A stretch of DNA of 64,000 nucleotides from Sphingosinicella xenopeptidilytica (GTDB taxonomy: Bacteria; Pseudomonadota; Alphaproteobacteria; Sphingomonadales; Sphingomonadaceae): NCBI RefSeq assembly GCF_042676985.1, contig NZ_JBHTIK010000005.1:372001-436000 (forward strand), written 5' to 3'. A program made the position numbers and the translations under genes. The notes beneath the pieces are model-generated. The model was not told the DNA's origin and made no database searches. It saw only the letters and a program-made list of their open reading frames with translations. Below, one piece after another: positions 44,274 through 51,752 of the stretch (position 1 is the first letter of the stretch; each line of letters starts with the position of its first letter).

Positions 44274-44975
44274 TCACCTCGCCTCTCCATCTTTCTGCCA
44301 CCAGAAGCGTTGCCCCGGCGGCGGTTCAACCGGTTCGATTTCACGCAGGCCGTCGTCACGTAGCGGACAGGGTGCGCTCTCCCGCTTTGAAAACATTTCG
44401 GCCCAGCATTTCAGCTTTGGATAATCGTCCGTCAGAAAATGATCGTCGAAGTTTTCGGCGTTATGATGAACCATCGGATAAAGGGCGCAATCGGCGACGG
44501 AGACAGTCTCGCCCATCAGGAAGGGGCCCTGGTTGCTCGCCATGGTTTCAAGACCGAATAAAGTCCGGTCAAGAAATGGTTTCATCCATTCAGCCACAGC
44601 AGGGCTCTGCGGCATGGCGCGCGCGAACTGGGGCAGGGTATTGGCGTAATAAGGCATGCAGCGGTTGAAGAACTCGTTGCACAAATGCATGTAACACCGC
44701 ATGCGTTCGCGCTCGATCGGGTCGCGGCCAATGAAATTCGGGCTGGGATAAAGTTCTTCAAGATACTCGATGATCGCAAGCGAATCGAACAGGCAACGAC
44801 CATCTTCAAGTTCGAGCGTGGGCAGGAAGCTCAGCGGATTTTTGGCCACCATCTCCGGATCGCGCTGTTCGCCATAGCGCAAGGGTACGATTTCAATATC
44901 GGTGATACCCTTTTCCTGGATGTAGATCGTAACACGCCTTGTCCACGGACCCCAAGCTAGATCGTAAAGCTTCAT
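44274..44975 (-). CDS. Glutathione S-transferase family protein
   Basis: The 233-residue protein has a thioredoxin-like N-terminal domain (MKLYDLAWGPWTRRVTIYIQEKGI, NPLSFLPTLELEDGRCLFDSLAIIEYLEELYP). The all-helical C-terminal GST domain ends with VSVADCALYPMV. FDSLAIIEYL holds the Asp-Ser pair that binds the glutathione gamma-glutamyl part. The ATG at 44975 follows GAGGAAG; the longer frame upstream is noncoding. It starts the catabolic region and diverges from a small secreted protein gene. Related bacterial GSTs act in dechlorination, ether cleavage or isomerisation of aromatics. Which of these applies is not known. Confidence 0.9.
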   Translation of the reverse strand: MKLYDLAWGPWTRRVTIYIQEKGITDIEIVPLRYGEQRDPEMVAKNPLSFLPTLELEDGRCLFDSLAIIEYLEELYPSPNFIGRDPIERERMRCYMHLCNEFFNRCMPYYANTLPQFARAMPQSPAVAEWMKPFLDRTLFGLETMASNQGPFLMGETVSVADCALYPMVHHNAENFDDHFLTDDYPKLKCWAEMFSKRESAPCPLRDDGLREIEPVEPPPGQRFWWQKDGEAR

Positions 44976-45073
44976 TACTTCTTCCTCGAGAGTATGATGT
45001 GGAGCGACAGGGCACGTTACCAACAGCAAGATTCCATTTCCATGGCGGGGACGGATAGAGGTGGTGGCGAAAG

Positions 45074-45099
45074 GGGTAGAGCGGGTAGAGTGGGTAGAG
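45074..45099. repeat. Three tandem GGGTAGAG repeats, 9-bp period
   Basis: GGGTAGAG occurs at 45074-45081, 45083-45090 and 45092-45099, in the divergent promoter region between the GST (start 44975) and the secreted protein (start 45222). It shares GGGTAG with the element found upstream of other genes in this cluster, at a similar distance from the GST start. Confidence 0.6.
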
Positions 45100-45221
45100 C
45101 GCGAGCGGGCTACTCCGATAACGGCACTGACTGCTCTTGGGCCTTGTTGCTGATGTAAGGCAGCAGCGACAAACATCATTGTAGGAGCAAACGAGGGAAA
45201 ACAAGGAGGAGTAGGAACGAT

Positions 45222-45740
45222 ATGGGTATCAGAACGTCTTTGCTTGCAGCGGGTGTATTCCTAGGAGGGGCAACCTTCATGGGCACCGCACTGCCCGCTT
45301 TTGCTGACACCGCGGCGCCGATGGCACCTGTGGAGATTCCCGCGGCGCCCGCCGGTGCCGATCTGACAAAGTTGGCCGTCGCCTTCCTTGACGCATGCGT
45401 TACACGTGATGCCGATTATGTCGCCGCCAACTCCATCGAGGATCCCGTCGGCAGCTTCTCTTCTTTCGGATCGGGTGCACCGAAGATATCCGATCGTATC
45501 GAGTTCGCCGAGCATCTTCGCCCGTTGAAAAAGGTCGGCTGGGATGGTCTCGACCCGAAGGGTTGGGTTTCCGGCAACGTGGCATGGTTCGCGGATGTAG
45601 CTGACGGAATCCTCCCGGACGGCAAGAAAATTCCGATCCGGATTTCGCTGGTGATGCGCAACACAGGTGCGGGCTGGAAGGTCGTTCATGTGCACGTGTC
45701 TGAAGGCGTGCATCGGGATGGTATTCGCAAGGGCTCATAA
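45222..45740 (+). CDS. Secreted SnoaL/NTF2-like small protein
   Basis: The 172-residue protein has a clear signal peptide (SLLAAGVFLGGATFMGTALPAFA, cleaved before DTAAP). It then has one alpha-plus-beta domain of NTF2/SnoaL type: LTKLAVAFLDACVTRDADYVAANS, and AGWKVVHVHVSEGVH as the last strands. Proteins of this fold serve as small isomerases, cyclases or ligand binders, and the present one is predicted to be periplasmic. It has no close recognised family. It is transcribed alone, with a strong terminator 22 bp after the stop, and diverges from the GST. The ATG follows GGAGTAGGA at a normal distance. Confidence 0.75.
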   Translation: MGIRTSLLAAGVFLGGATFMGTALPAFADTAAPMAPVEIPAAPAGADLTKLAVAFLDACVTRDADYVAANSIEDPVGSFSSFGSGAPKISDRIEFAEHLRPLKKVGWDGLDPKGWVSGNVAWFADVADGILPDGKKIPIRISLVMRNTGAGWKVVHVHVSEGVHRDGIRKGS

Positions 45741-45762
45741 GCCCTTTTTATAGCCAGGTTCA

Positions 45763-45795
45763 AATGCCCCCGCCCCTATGGGCGGGGGCATTTTC
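45763..45795 (+). terminator. Strong intrinsic terminator after the secreted protein gene
   Basis: AATGCCCCCGCCC (45763-45775) pairs perfectly with GGGCGGGGGCATT (45780-45792) around a 4-nt loop, followed by TTTCTTTG. It also lies just before the end of the convergent SnoaL-like gene and may serve both. Confidence 0.95.
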
Positions 45796-45821
45796 TTTGT
45801 CTTGTGTACAATGAGTCTGGC

Positions 45822-46244
45822 TCAGTCCATCTCGGTCAGTGCCTTCAAAACCTCGACAAAATTCGCACTTGAGTAGACACCGATACTGTGGCCGTCCTGC
45901 ACTTCATGGATGCTGACACCCGTCACCTCGAACCGTTTTCCGCTCGGTTTCAGCCCAAACACTTCGCGGACATGTCGGCCGCTGATGACATAGGCGATTC
46001 CAAAGCCGTCTTCGCTGCCGAAAGACCAGCGCACCTTGAAATCAATGTCTTCGAAAGCATCGATTTGCGCCTGCAACATTGCGACCAGCTCTTCGATGCC
46101 GTCTGCCGGATTCAGGGGGTTCCGGCATACAAAGACCGGCGACATGATCTCGGTTATGAGTTCGAAATTCCCTCGATAGGCATCGACATACATTTGGGTA
46201 AATCGTTGACGAACACGTTCGGCGGTCGACATCGGTGATTCCAT
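45822..46244 (-). CDS. SnoaL-like domain protein (ester cyclase family)
   Basis: The 140-residue soluble protein has the SnoaL pattern: VRQRFTQMYVDAYRGNFELITEIMSPVFVCRNP, a central IDFKVRWSFG strand, GRHVREVFGLKPSGKRFEVTGVSIHEV, then SSANFVEVLKAL. The segment GLKPSGKRFEVTGVSIHEV is the usual hallmark of polyketide-cyclase-like SnoaL proteins. They catalyse aldol-type or isomerisation steps on small organic molecules; the substrate here is unknown. The ATG at 46244 is used, with MSTAERV at 46232 as an alternative. Upstream at 46324 lies the GGCTACCC element shared with other genes of this region. Confidence 0.8.
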   Translation of the reverse strand: MESPMSTAERVRQRFTQMYVDAYRGNFELITEIMSPVFVCRNPLNPADGIEELVAMLQAQIDAFEDIDFKVRWSFGSEDGFGIAYVISGRHVREVFGLKPSGKRFEVTGVSIHEVQDGHSIGVYSSANFVEVLKALTEMD

Positions 46245-46323
46245 TCTTGTTTAGGGCCATGGCCACATTCGTCATTGCTTGCATCGAAGCAATCCAGCAT
46301 TCCGCGCAGAAAGCGAGACAAAT

Positions 46324-46331
46324 GGGTAGCC
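46324..46331 (-). promoter_or_regulatory. GGCTACCC element, copy a (upstream of the SnoaL-like gene)
   Basis: On the minus strand the sequence reads GATCGGCTACCCATTTGTC, 80 bp upstream of the SnoaL-like start. It has the same orientation relative to its gene as copies at 53434, 56723 and 56770. It also lies 139 bp upstream of the MFS gene at 46470. Confidence 0.5.
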
Positions 46332-46469
46332 GATCGGGGAATTGGCATAACAGAGAAGGGCTCGCATTGACCGTGGCCGACAGATGCGTTGCTTTCATTC
46401 AGAGCTTGTAGGGCGCGTAACGCGCATGCATCGGTTTCCGTAGGTTCGGGAGGCCGGAAAGGGAGGCGC

Positions 46470-47825
46470 ATGGAGATTGGCAGGCCCGAGCAGCAGAAGG
46501 CGGCACGGATGCGGCGATGGTTCACAATCGTCATCCTGACAGTGTGCTATCTGCTTTCCGTTGTCGACAGGCAGGTTATCATGTTGCTGATCGATCCGAT
46601 CCGCGCCAGCCTTTCGCTCAATGACGTTGAAATTGCGCTTGTTACGGGTTTCAGTTTCTCTCTCTTCTATACGATCATGGGCATACCCATGGGTTGGCTT
46701 GCAGACCGTACCAATCGTAGAACGTTGATTGCAGTTGGCCTCCTGCTCTGGAGCCTTGCCACGGCAATGAGCGGACTCTCCAGGTCGATCGCTCAGTTGT
46801 TTCTCTCGCGCACGGCAGTTGCTGTTGGAGAGGCGTCGCTGTCGCCTGCAGCGTATTCGATCATCACTGACAGCTTTGAGGTGCACGAGCGCACACGTGC
46901 GGGCAGTGTCTATTTCCTTGGGGCGGCGCTTGGCCCTGGTCTGGCGCTCCTCGTCGGCGGAGCATTGCTGCATCTGTTTACCGGTATCGGCGCTGTCAAT
47001 CTTTCCGGATTTGGCGCGCTGGAACCTTGGCAGCTGGTTCTGCTGACCCTGGCATTACCGGGGGTGCTTTGGGCGGTTGTGGTGCTCCTGTTCGTTACCG
47101 AACCGCAGCGGCAATCGGAGAAGATTGTACCAGGGCTAGCGCCGGACAAGGGGGAGCTTGGGGCGGCGTTGCTGTTACATCGGCGCCTGCTATTTCCCTT
47201 TTTCGGCGCCGTTGCACTGTTCTCGTTGTTCGGTAATGGACTGCTTTCGTGGTCGGCCACTTTTTTCGCCAGAAATCACGGCTGGTTGCTGGCCGAAGCC
47301 GGTGGGAGGCTGGGACTTGCCATTACGGTGTGTGGCGCTGCTGGCGCTATTTTCGCGGGTTGGTTAGGAGGCCGGGGCGTCAAGAACGAGCGAGGAGGAG
47401 ATGCGATACTGAAGACCATTCTGATACTTTGCGTCATAACCGTGCCGCTTTCGGTGATAGCAACGCTGGTCTCCAATGCTTGGTTGTCGCTTTTCTTAAT
47501 ATCGATCGTCATCTTCGCGACCATCGGCGTGTCCAGTATAGCGCCGATCTTTGTTGCCTCTCTGGTCGCCGGCTCGGTACGGGGTAGAATGGTGGCCATC
47601 TATCTTCTTGTCGTAGGTGTGGTCTCGGTTGGCGGCGGTCCGGTGGTCGTGTCCGTCTTTACCGAATATGTGTTCGGTGCCCCGACAGCGCTTGGAAAAT
47701 CGATTGCACTCCTTGGTCTTCTGTCGATGCCGCTTACGACATTTCTTGTTTGGCGAACGCTTCTCGCCTACCGGTGCGAGGACGCCACCCGAATCACGTC
47801 AGCCGCTATCCCACCCTCATGTTGA
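46470..47825 (+). CDS. MFS transporter (Spinster-like)
   Basis: The 451-residue protein has twelve hydrophobic segments. Its first half contains YLLSVVDRQVIMLLIDPIRASLSLND then MGWLADRTNRRTLIAVGLLLWS, the D-R-x-N-R-R-T loop motif of MFS carriers, and AVGEASLSPAAYSIITDSF. This resembles the Spinster-type MFS proteins that accompany sphingomonad aromatic and terpenoid catabolic genes. The ATG at 46470 follows GGGAGG; the frame upstream is not conserved. It heads a short plus-strand operon with two GST-like genes. Import of the aromatic substrate or export of products are both possible. Confidence 0.87.
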   Translation: MEIGRPEQQKAARMRRWFTIVILTVCYLLSVVDRQVIMLLIDPIRASLSLNDVEIALVTGFSFSLFYTIMGIPMGWLADRTNRRTLIAVGLLLWSLATAMSGLSRSIAQLFLSRTAVAVGEASLSPAAYSIITDSFEVHERTRAGSVYFLGAALGPGLALLVGGALLHLFTGIGAVNLSGFGALEPWQLVLLTLALPGVLWAVVVLLFVTEPQRQSEKIVPGLAPDKGELGAALLLHRRLLFPFFGAVALFSLFGNGLLSWSATFFARNHGWLLAEAGGRLGLAITVCGAAGAIFAGWLGGRGVKNERGGDAILKTILILCVITVPLSVIATLVSNAWLSLFLISIVIFATIGVSSIAPIFVASLVAGSVRGRMVAIYLLVVGVVSVGGGPVVVSVFTEYVFGAPTALGKSIALLGLLSMPLTTFLVWRTLLAYRCEDATRITSAAIPPSC

Positions 47826-47879
47826 TCTCACTCGAGAGGGACGAATACATGCGGATAATCGCGAACGTCGGGAGGTCGC

Positions 47880-48545
47880 ATGAAACTCTACACAAATCTT
47901 TATGGTCCCGGACCGCGGCGGATATTTATCTACTGCAAGCTGAAAGGGATCACGAGCATCGAGACCAATCTGGTCGTTCCCTACAAGGAGACTCGCGAAC
48001 CGGAATTCCTGGCGCGGAATCCGGCAGGCAAGATTCCACTTCTCGAAACCGAAGACGGTCATTACATTTTCGAATCCCAGAGCATTCTGCAGTATCTGGA
48101 AACCCTTTATCCTGAACCGCCCATGGTGCGGACGGAGGAGATGAAGGCCAGGCGGCTCGACGTTCAATCCGGAATGATCAACGAGTTCTTCTACTATCTC
48201 TATATCTCTACGCTGCATACCTCTCCCTACGTTTCGAAAGGGCAGAAACAGGCCTATGATGCGGACATCGTGGTCAATGCCTATTGGCGCGCTCGGCTGG
48301 ATCAGATCGATGAGATCATGGCGGGAAACCAGTATCTGGTGGATGACGAAGTCAGCATTCCGGACGTTATGCTCTACACCATGCTGGAATACATACGACA
48401 CCGCTTCGGTATCGTCATTCCGCCGCATCTGAAGCGTCTCAACCGTTGGTACGAGCGATTTTCCGCGCTTCCGGGCGTTGACCCGATCGCCTTGCCGGAC
48501 GACTATTTCGACCGCTCGATCCCGGAACTCGGCACCCGCTACTGA
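47880..48545 (+). CDS. Glutathione S-transferase family protein
   Basis: This 221-residue GST has the N-terminal MKLYTNLYGPGPRRIFIYCKLKGI and NPAGKIPLLETEDGHYIFESQSILQYLETLYPEPP, with Glu-Ser before the helix that binds glutathione. The C-terminal helical domain ends SIPDVMLYTMLEYIRH. It is paralogous to the protein at 44274-44975. The gene starts 54 bp after the MFS gene with GGGAGG ahead of the ATG and is followed 23 bp later by a divergent GST. Its role within the aromatic cluster, for example glutathione-dependent ring or ether-bond chemistry, is inferred from neighbours. Confidence 0.9.
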   Translation: MKLYTNLYGPGPRRIFIYCKLKGITSIETNLVVPYKETREPEFLARNPAGKIPLLETEDGHYIFESQSILQYLETLYPEPPMVRTEEMKARRLDVQSGMINEFFYYLYISTLHTSPYVSKGQKQAYDADIVVNAYWRARLDQIDEIMAGNQYLVDDEVSIPDVMLYTMLEYIRHRFGIVIPPHLKRLNRWYERFSALPGVDPIALPDDYFDRSIPELGTRY

Positions 48546-48568
48546 CCAAACACGGAAGGACAACCGCC

Positions 48569-49183
48569 ATGAAGCTCGTGGTGTCGGCCTGGTATCCCTA
48601 TCAGCATCAGGCGAATGCGTTTCAACAACTTGTCGGAAAACCTTCTTTAGAGCGAATTGCCCTTGAGATCGTTTCCAGCACGTTGCAGAACGACGTCGTC
48701 GGCCCCTACATATCGCTGTCGATGGATGATGACGATCTGCCGCTCCTTGGCCTGCCAAGCATTGTCGAATATTTTCATCGCCATTATCCCGAAAAGGCGC
48801 TGTTCCCGGACGACATCGTATTGCGTGGCCACGCCCGCGCCTTCGCGACAATGATCGAGGAGCGCTTCACGCGCTTTTGTGTCGCGGACATCTCCAGCCA
48901 TACAGGGTGGAAGCGGCCGACATGGAACAGCGCATCCTCTGCCTCGGAACTGGTGATCACGACACCGCCGGACCTTGAAGGATTGGTCAAGATTTCCGAG
49001 CATCTCGGGTTTCGCTATCTTGCGGCAGACACGCCGTGCCTTGCAGATGCCTTGATGGCGGCATTGTGGTGGACGCTTGAAGATCAGGGCCGTTTGGAAG
49101 AGCTTGAAAAGCACGGATGGTTGAAGACCTGGCACGAACGGAACTGCACCGGCTTGCCATTTTACCGCCTGGCGGCGGCATGA
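48569..49183 (+). CDS. Divergent GST-like protein
   Basis: The 204-residue protein starts MKLVVSAWYPYQHQANAFQQLVGKP and keeps the end of a GST N-domain (DLPLLGLPSIVEYFHRHYPEKALFP), but the usual Glu/Asp-Ser before IVEY is Leu-Pro-Ser. A helical C-terminal part ends LADALMAALWWTLEDQGRLEELEKHGWLKTWHERN, as in GST C-terminal domains. It follows another GST in the same operon, so an accessory or partner role in a heterodimer is possible. It converges on the FAD oxidase gene with 29 bp between stops. Catalytic competence is doubtful. Confidence 0.7.
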   Translation: MKLVVSAWYPYQHQANAFQQLVGKPSLERIALEIVSSTLQNDVVGPYISLSMDDDDLPLLGLPSIVEYFHRHYPEKALFPDDIVLRGHARAFATMIEERFTRFCVADISSHTGWKRPTWNSASSASELVITTPPDLEGLVKISEHLGFRYLAADTPCLADALMAALWWTLEDQGRLEELEKHGWLKTWHERNCTGLPFYRLAAA

Positions 49184-49212
49184 AGGAACCAAAACGGTGG
49201 GCGGTCTGATGC

Positions 49213-50604
49213 TTAAAGGAAGATCTTGCCCGGATTGAGGAGGCCCTGAGGGTCGAACGCGCGCTTTACCGCTGCCATAAGCGAAATGGCATCGGCACCT
49301 CGCTCATCAACAAGGCACTGGCGCTTTCCGATGCCGACACTGTGCTCGCCCGTGCAGGTACCGCCGAGTGTCAGGGCATGAGCGACCATCCGCTCGTTGA
49401 TGCCCGCGGCAACCTCCCATTCTTCGGGCTGGTTCGGATCGAGCACAAACAGAACGTGATAATTGCCATCACCGACATGGCCGACGATGGTGGCTTGAGC
49501 GCCGCATCTTTCAATATCGGCGCGCGTGGCGGCGATACTATCGGCCAGCTTCGCGATGGGGACGCAGACATCGGTTGACCATATCCTGGCATTCGGGCGA
49601 AGTGACTTGGATGCGAAATAGGCACTATGCCGGGCTTTCCACAGTTTATTTCGATCTTCCACCTGCACGGCGACGCTGAGTTCGCTGCCGCCATTTCCTT
49701 TCGCGATCTGTCCAAAGAGAGACGCCTGTTCGGACACGCCGTCCTCGGTGCCATGGAATTCAAGGAACAATGTCGGCTGTTCGGCAAGGCTGAGCTGCGA
49801 ATAGGCATTGCAGGCCTTGATTTGGGCGGCATCGAGAAGTTCGATGCGGGCCACGGGTATTCCAAGCTGTATGGCCTGAATTGTCGTCAATACAGCGTCA
49901 TCGACACTGGCGAATGTCACCGTTCCCGCCATCGTGCATTGCGGAATGCCATAGAGCCTCAGCGTCACCGCTGTAATGACGCCAAGTGTACCCTCGGAGC
50001 CGACAAACAGCCCGGTAAGATCATACCCGGCCGCCGATTTGGCTGCACGGGTTCCCGTTTCGATGATGCGGCCGTCCGCTGTCACGACCTCAAGCGAAAG
50101 GACATTGTCGCGCATCGTGCCATAGCGGACTGCGTTTGTGCCGGATGCACGGGTTGAAGCCATCCCGCCCAACGTTGCATTGGCGCCGGGATCAATCGGA
50201 AAGAACAGGCCGCTATGCCGAAGTTCCTGGTTCAGCTGCTCCCGGGTGACGCCTGCCTCAACGCGGCAGATCATATTTTCCGGGTCAACATCGAGAATCC
50301 GGTTCATGCCCGTAAGATCAAGGGAAAGTCCGCCGCTTACGGCTGAGAGATTGCCTTCGAGGGATGTTCCGGCACCGTGCGCGATCAAGGGCATGTCGTG
50401 TGCGGCACAGATATGGAGGGCTTCCACGACATCATTGATTGAGGCGGCGTTCAGAACGGCATCCGGAAGCCGGCTGGTGTGATGACCTTCCAGCCCGGAG
50501 TGTTGTTCCCGCACGGCCTGCGACAGCAGTAGCTTTTCTCCGAAGGCGCGGGACAGGCTGCTGACGGCCTCGTTCCGCGTGCTTTGTGGTGAAATCGTCG
50601 CCAT
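49213..50604 (-). CDS. FAD-linked oxidase, GlcD / D-2-hydroxyacid dehydrogenase family
   Basis: The 463-residue flavoprotein has the FAD-binding PCMH motif LIAHGAGTSLEGNLSAVSGGLSLDLTGMNRI, then PIDPGANATLGGMASTRASGTNAVRYG and VVTADGRII. The C-terminal GGTCTGEHSVGIGKRQCL and FDPQGLLNPGKIF are those of the GlcD/D-lactate dehydrogenase group. It oxidises 2-hydroxy acids and passes electrons to the respiratory chain. The active-site His of GEHSVGIGK is present. It is the third gene of the hyuA-DUF917 operon, 41 bp after the DUF917 gene. Which hydroxy acid it uses is unknown; the divergent operon also encodes a 2-hydroxyacid dehydrogenase. Confidence 0.9.
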   Translation of the reverse strand: MATISPQSTRNEAVSSLSRAFGEKLLLSQAVREQHSGLEGHHTSRLPDAVLNAASINDVVEALHICAAHDMPLIAHGAGTSLEGNLSAVSGGLSLDLTGMNRILDVDPENMICRVEAGVTREQLNQELRHSGLFFPIDPGANATLGGMASTRASGTNAVRYGTMRDNVLSLEVVTADGRIIETGTRAAKSAAGYDLTGLFVGSEGTLGVITAVTLRLYGIPQCTMAGTVTFASVDDAVLTTIQAIQLGIPVARIELLDAAQIKACNAYSQLSLAEQPTLFLEFHGTEDGVSEQASLFGQIAKGNGGSELSVAVQVEDRNKLWKARHSAYFASKSLRPNARIWSTDVCVPIAKLADSIAATRADIERCGAQATIVGHVGDGNYHVLFVLDPNQPEEWEVAAGINERMVAHALTLGGTCTGEHSVGIGKRQCLVDERGADAISLMAAVKRAFDPQGLLNPGKIFL

Positions 50605-50645
50605 TTTTTCGATTCCGGGCCGATCATCAATGAGTGAAGAGCGAT

Positions 50646-51740
50646 CTAGCCCAGTTCCTCGATGGGTGAAAAGTCTTCATCGATGCCGAACTGGCGCGGG
50701 GCCAGCACCTCCAGGCTCTGGGGGAGGCGGAGCAGGGGATCGGCGGCATAGCCGAGGACCTTCACCCTTTGGCCGTAGGTGAGCATCTCCGCAGTCAGTG
50801 GCTCCGCGGATTCGCGGTCCAGGATCGCGATGAGGTCCGGTACGATCGTGACCGTCTTTCCATTCACGCGTGCAACGAGATACTCGTTACGGATTTCGAT
50901 CGTGCACACATCGTCCGAACCGTTGAGTGCGGCGATGGTGACCTGACCCCAATGCCAGCTATCTCGCGTTTCATGAACGACATCACTGATCTTGCCATCG
51001 AAGAGGATGCGCGCGGTACGCCCGTCTCGGTTCGAAAGGCATTCAAGCAGTGTGTCGAACACATCGCCTGCGCTTTCGCGCCCCTCACGGATCGCGCGCC
51101 CGATTTCGAGCGTCTGTGATATGGTGCGCTGCACGGCGACGCGCCGGGCATCTGCACTGCTCATCGGATAGATCGCCGTGAATGCCATAGAGCCCATGGC
51201 CATCGTGTTGACGCGGCAGAGATCCTCCGCCATCCTATCGCTGACAGCCTCCACCTTGACGACATTGCCGCTGTCGTCGATCAGCAGCGCCGGCGTGGCG
51301 CGTACGCCGAAGATGCTGAAGGTCGTCATTTCCAGCTGAGGCACCGCACGGCCGATACCGTCAGCGTCAAGAACCGGAATACCGCTCAGCGCCGAGAGCG
51401 CCAGGGGGAACATCGAATTGGCCCCACCAATCTCGGCGCTTATGAAAGCATCGATCTTGCGGCCGTAATAGGCCACGGCCTGTTCGAGCAGAACTCTAAG
51501 GGTCTTCTCGCTGACCAGGTGCTCGACAATGACCGAGGGCGCGCCGATGCCTGCTATCGAAACAACGAAGGCGTCGTCGGGAATCTCGTCACAAGAAACG
51601 ACTGTCGGATAATGTCCCTCTGCAATCTGCGCTCTGACGAACAGTTCGCCGATATAGGGATCGCCGCCGCCGCCCGTGCCGAGCAGCACGGCGCCGCGGG
51701 CCATGTCTTGAATATCCTGGAGTGAATCGACTTTGAACAT
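50646..51740 (-). CDS. DUF917 family protein
   Basis: The 364-residue protein begins with the DUF917 signature LGTGGGGDPYIGELFVRAQIAEG. It continues with PSVIVEHLVSEKTLRVLLEQ, SAEIGGANSMFPLALSALSGIPVLDADGIGRAVPQLEM, and a C-terminal VPDLIAILDRESAEPLTAEMLTYGQRVKVLGYAAD. Family members are found beside hydantoinase/oxoprolinase genes and are thought to work with them, with no settled reaction. Here it starts 12 bp after hyuA and is followed by an FAD oxidase. No signal peptide is seen. A metal-dependent hydrolase or ligand-binding role is possible. Confidence 0.9.
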   Translation of the reverse strand: MFKVDSLQDIQDMARGAVLLGTGGGGDPYIGELFVRAQIAEGHYPTVVSCDEIPDDAFVVSIAGIGAPSVIVEHLVSEKTLRVLLEQAVAYYGRKIDAFISAEIGGANSMFPLALSALSGIPVLDADGIGRAVPQLEMTTFSIFGVRATPALLIDDSGNVVKVEAVSDRMAEDLCRVNTMAMGSMAFTAIYPMSSADARRVAVQRTISQTLEIGRAIREGRESAGDVFDTLLECLSNRDGRTARILFDGKISDVVHETRDSWHWGQVTIAALNGSDDVCTIEIRNEYLVARVNGKTVTIVPDLIAILDRESAEPLTAEMLTYGQRVKVLGYAADPLLRLPQSLEVLAPRQFGIDEDFSPIEELG

Positions 51741-51752
51741 TGTGCTGCTTCT

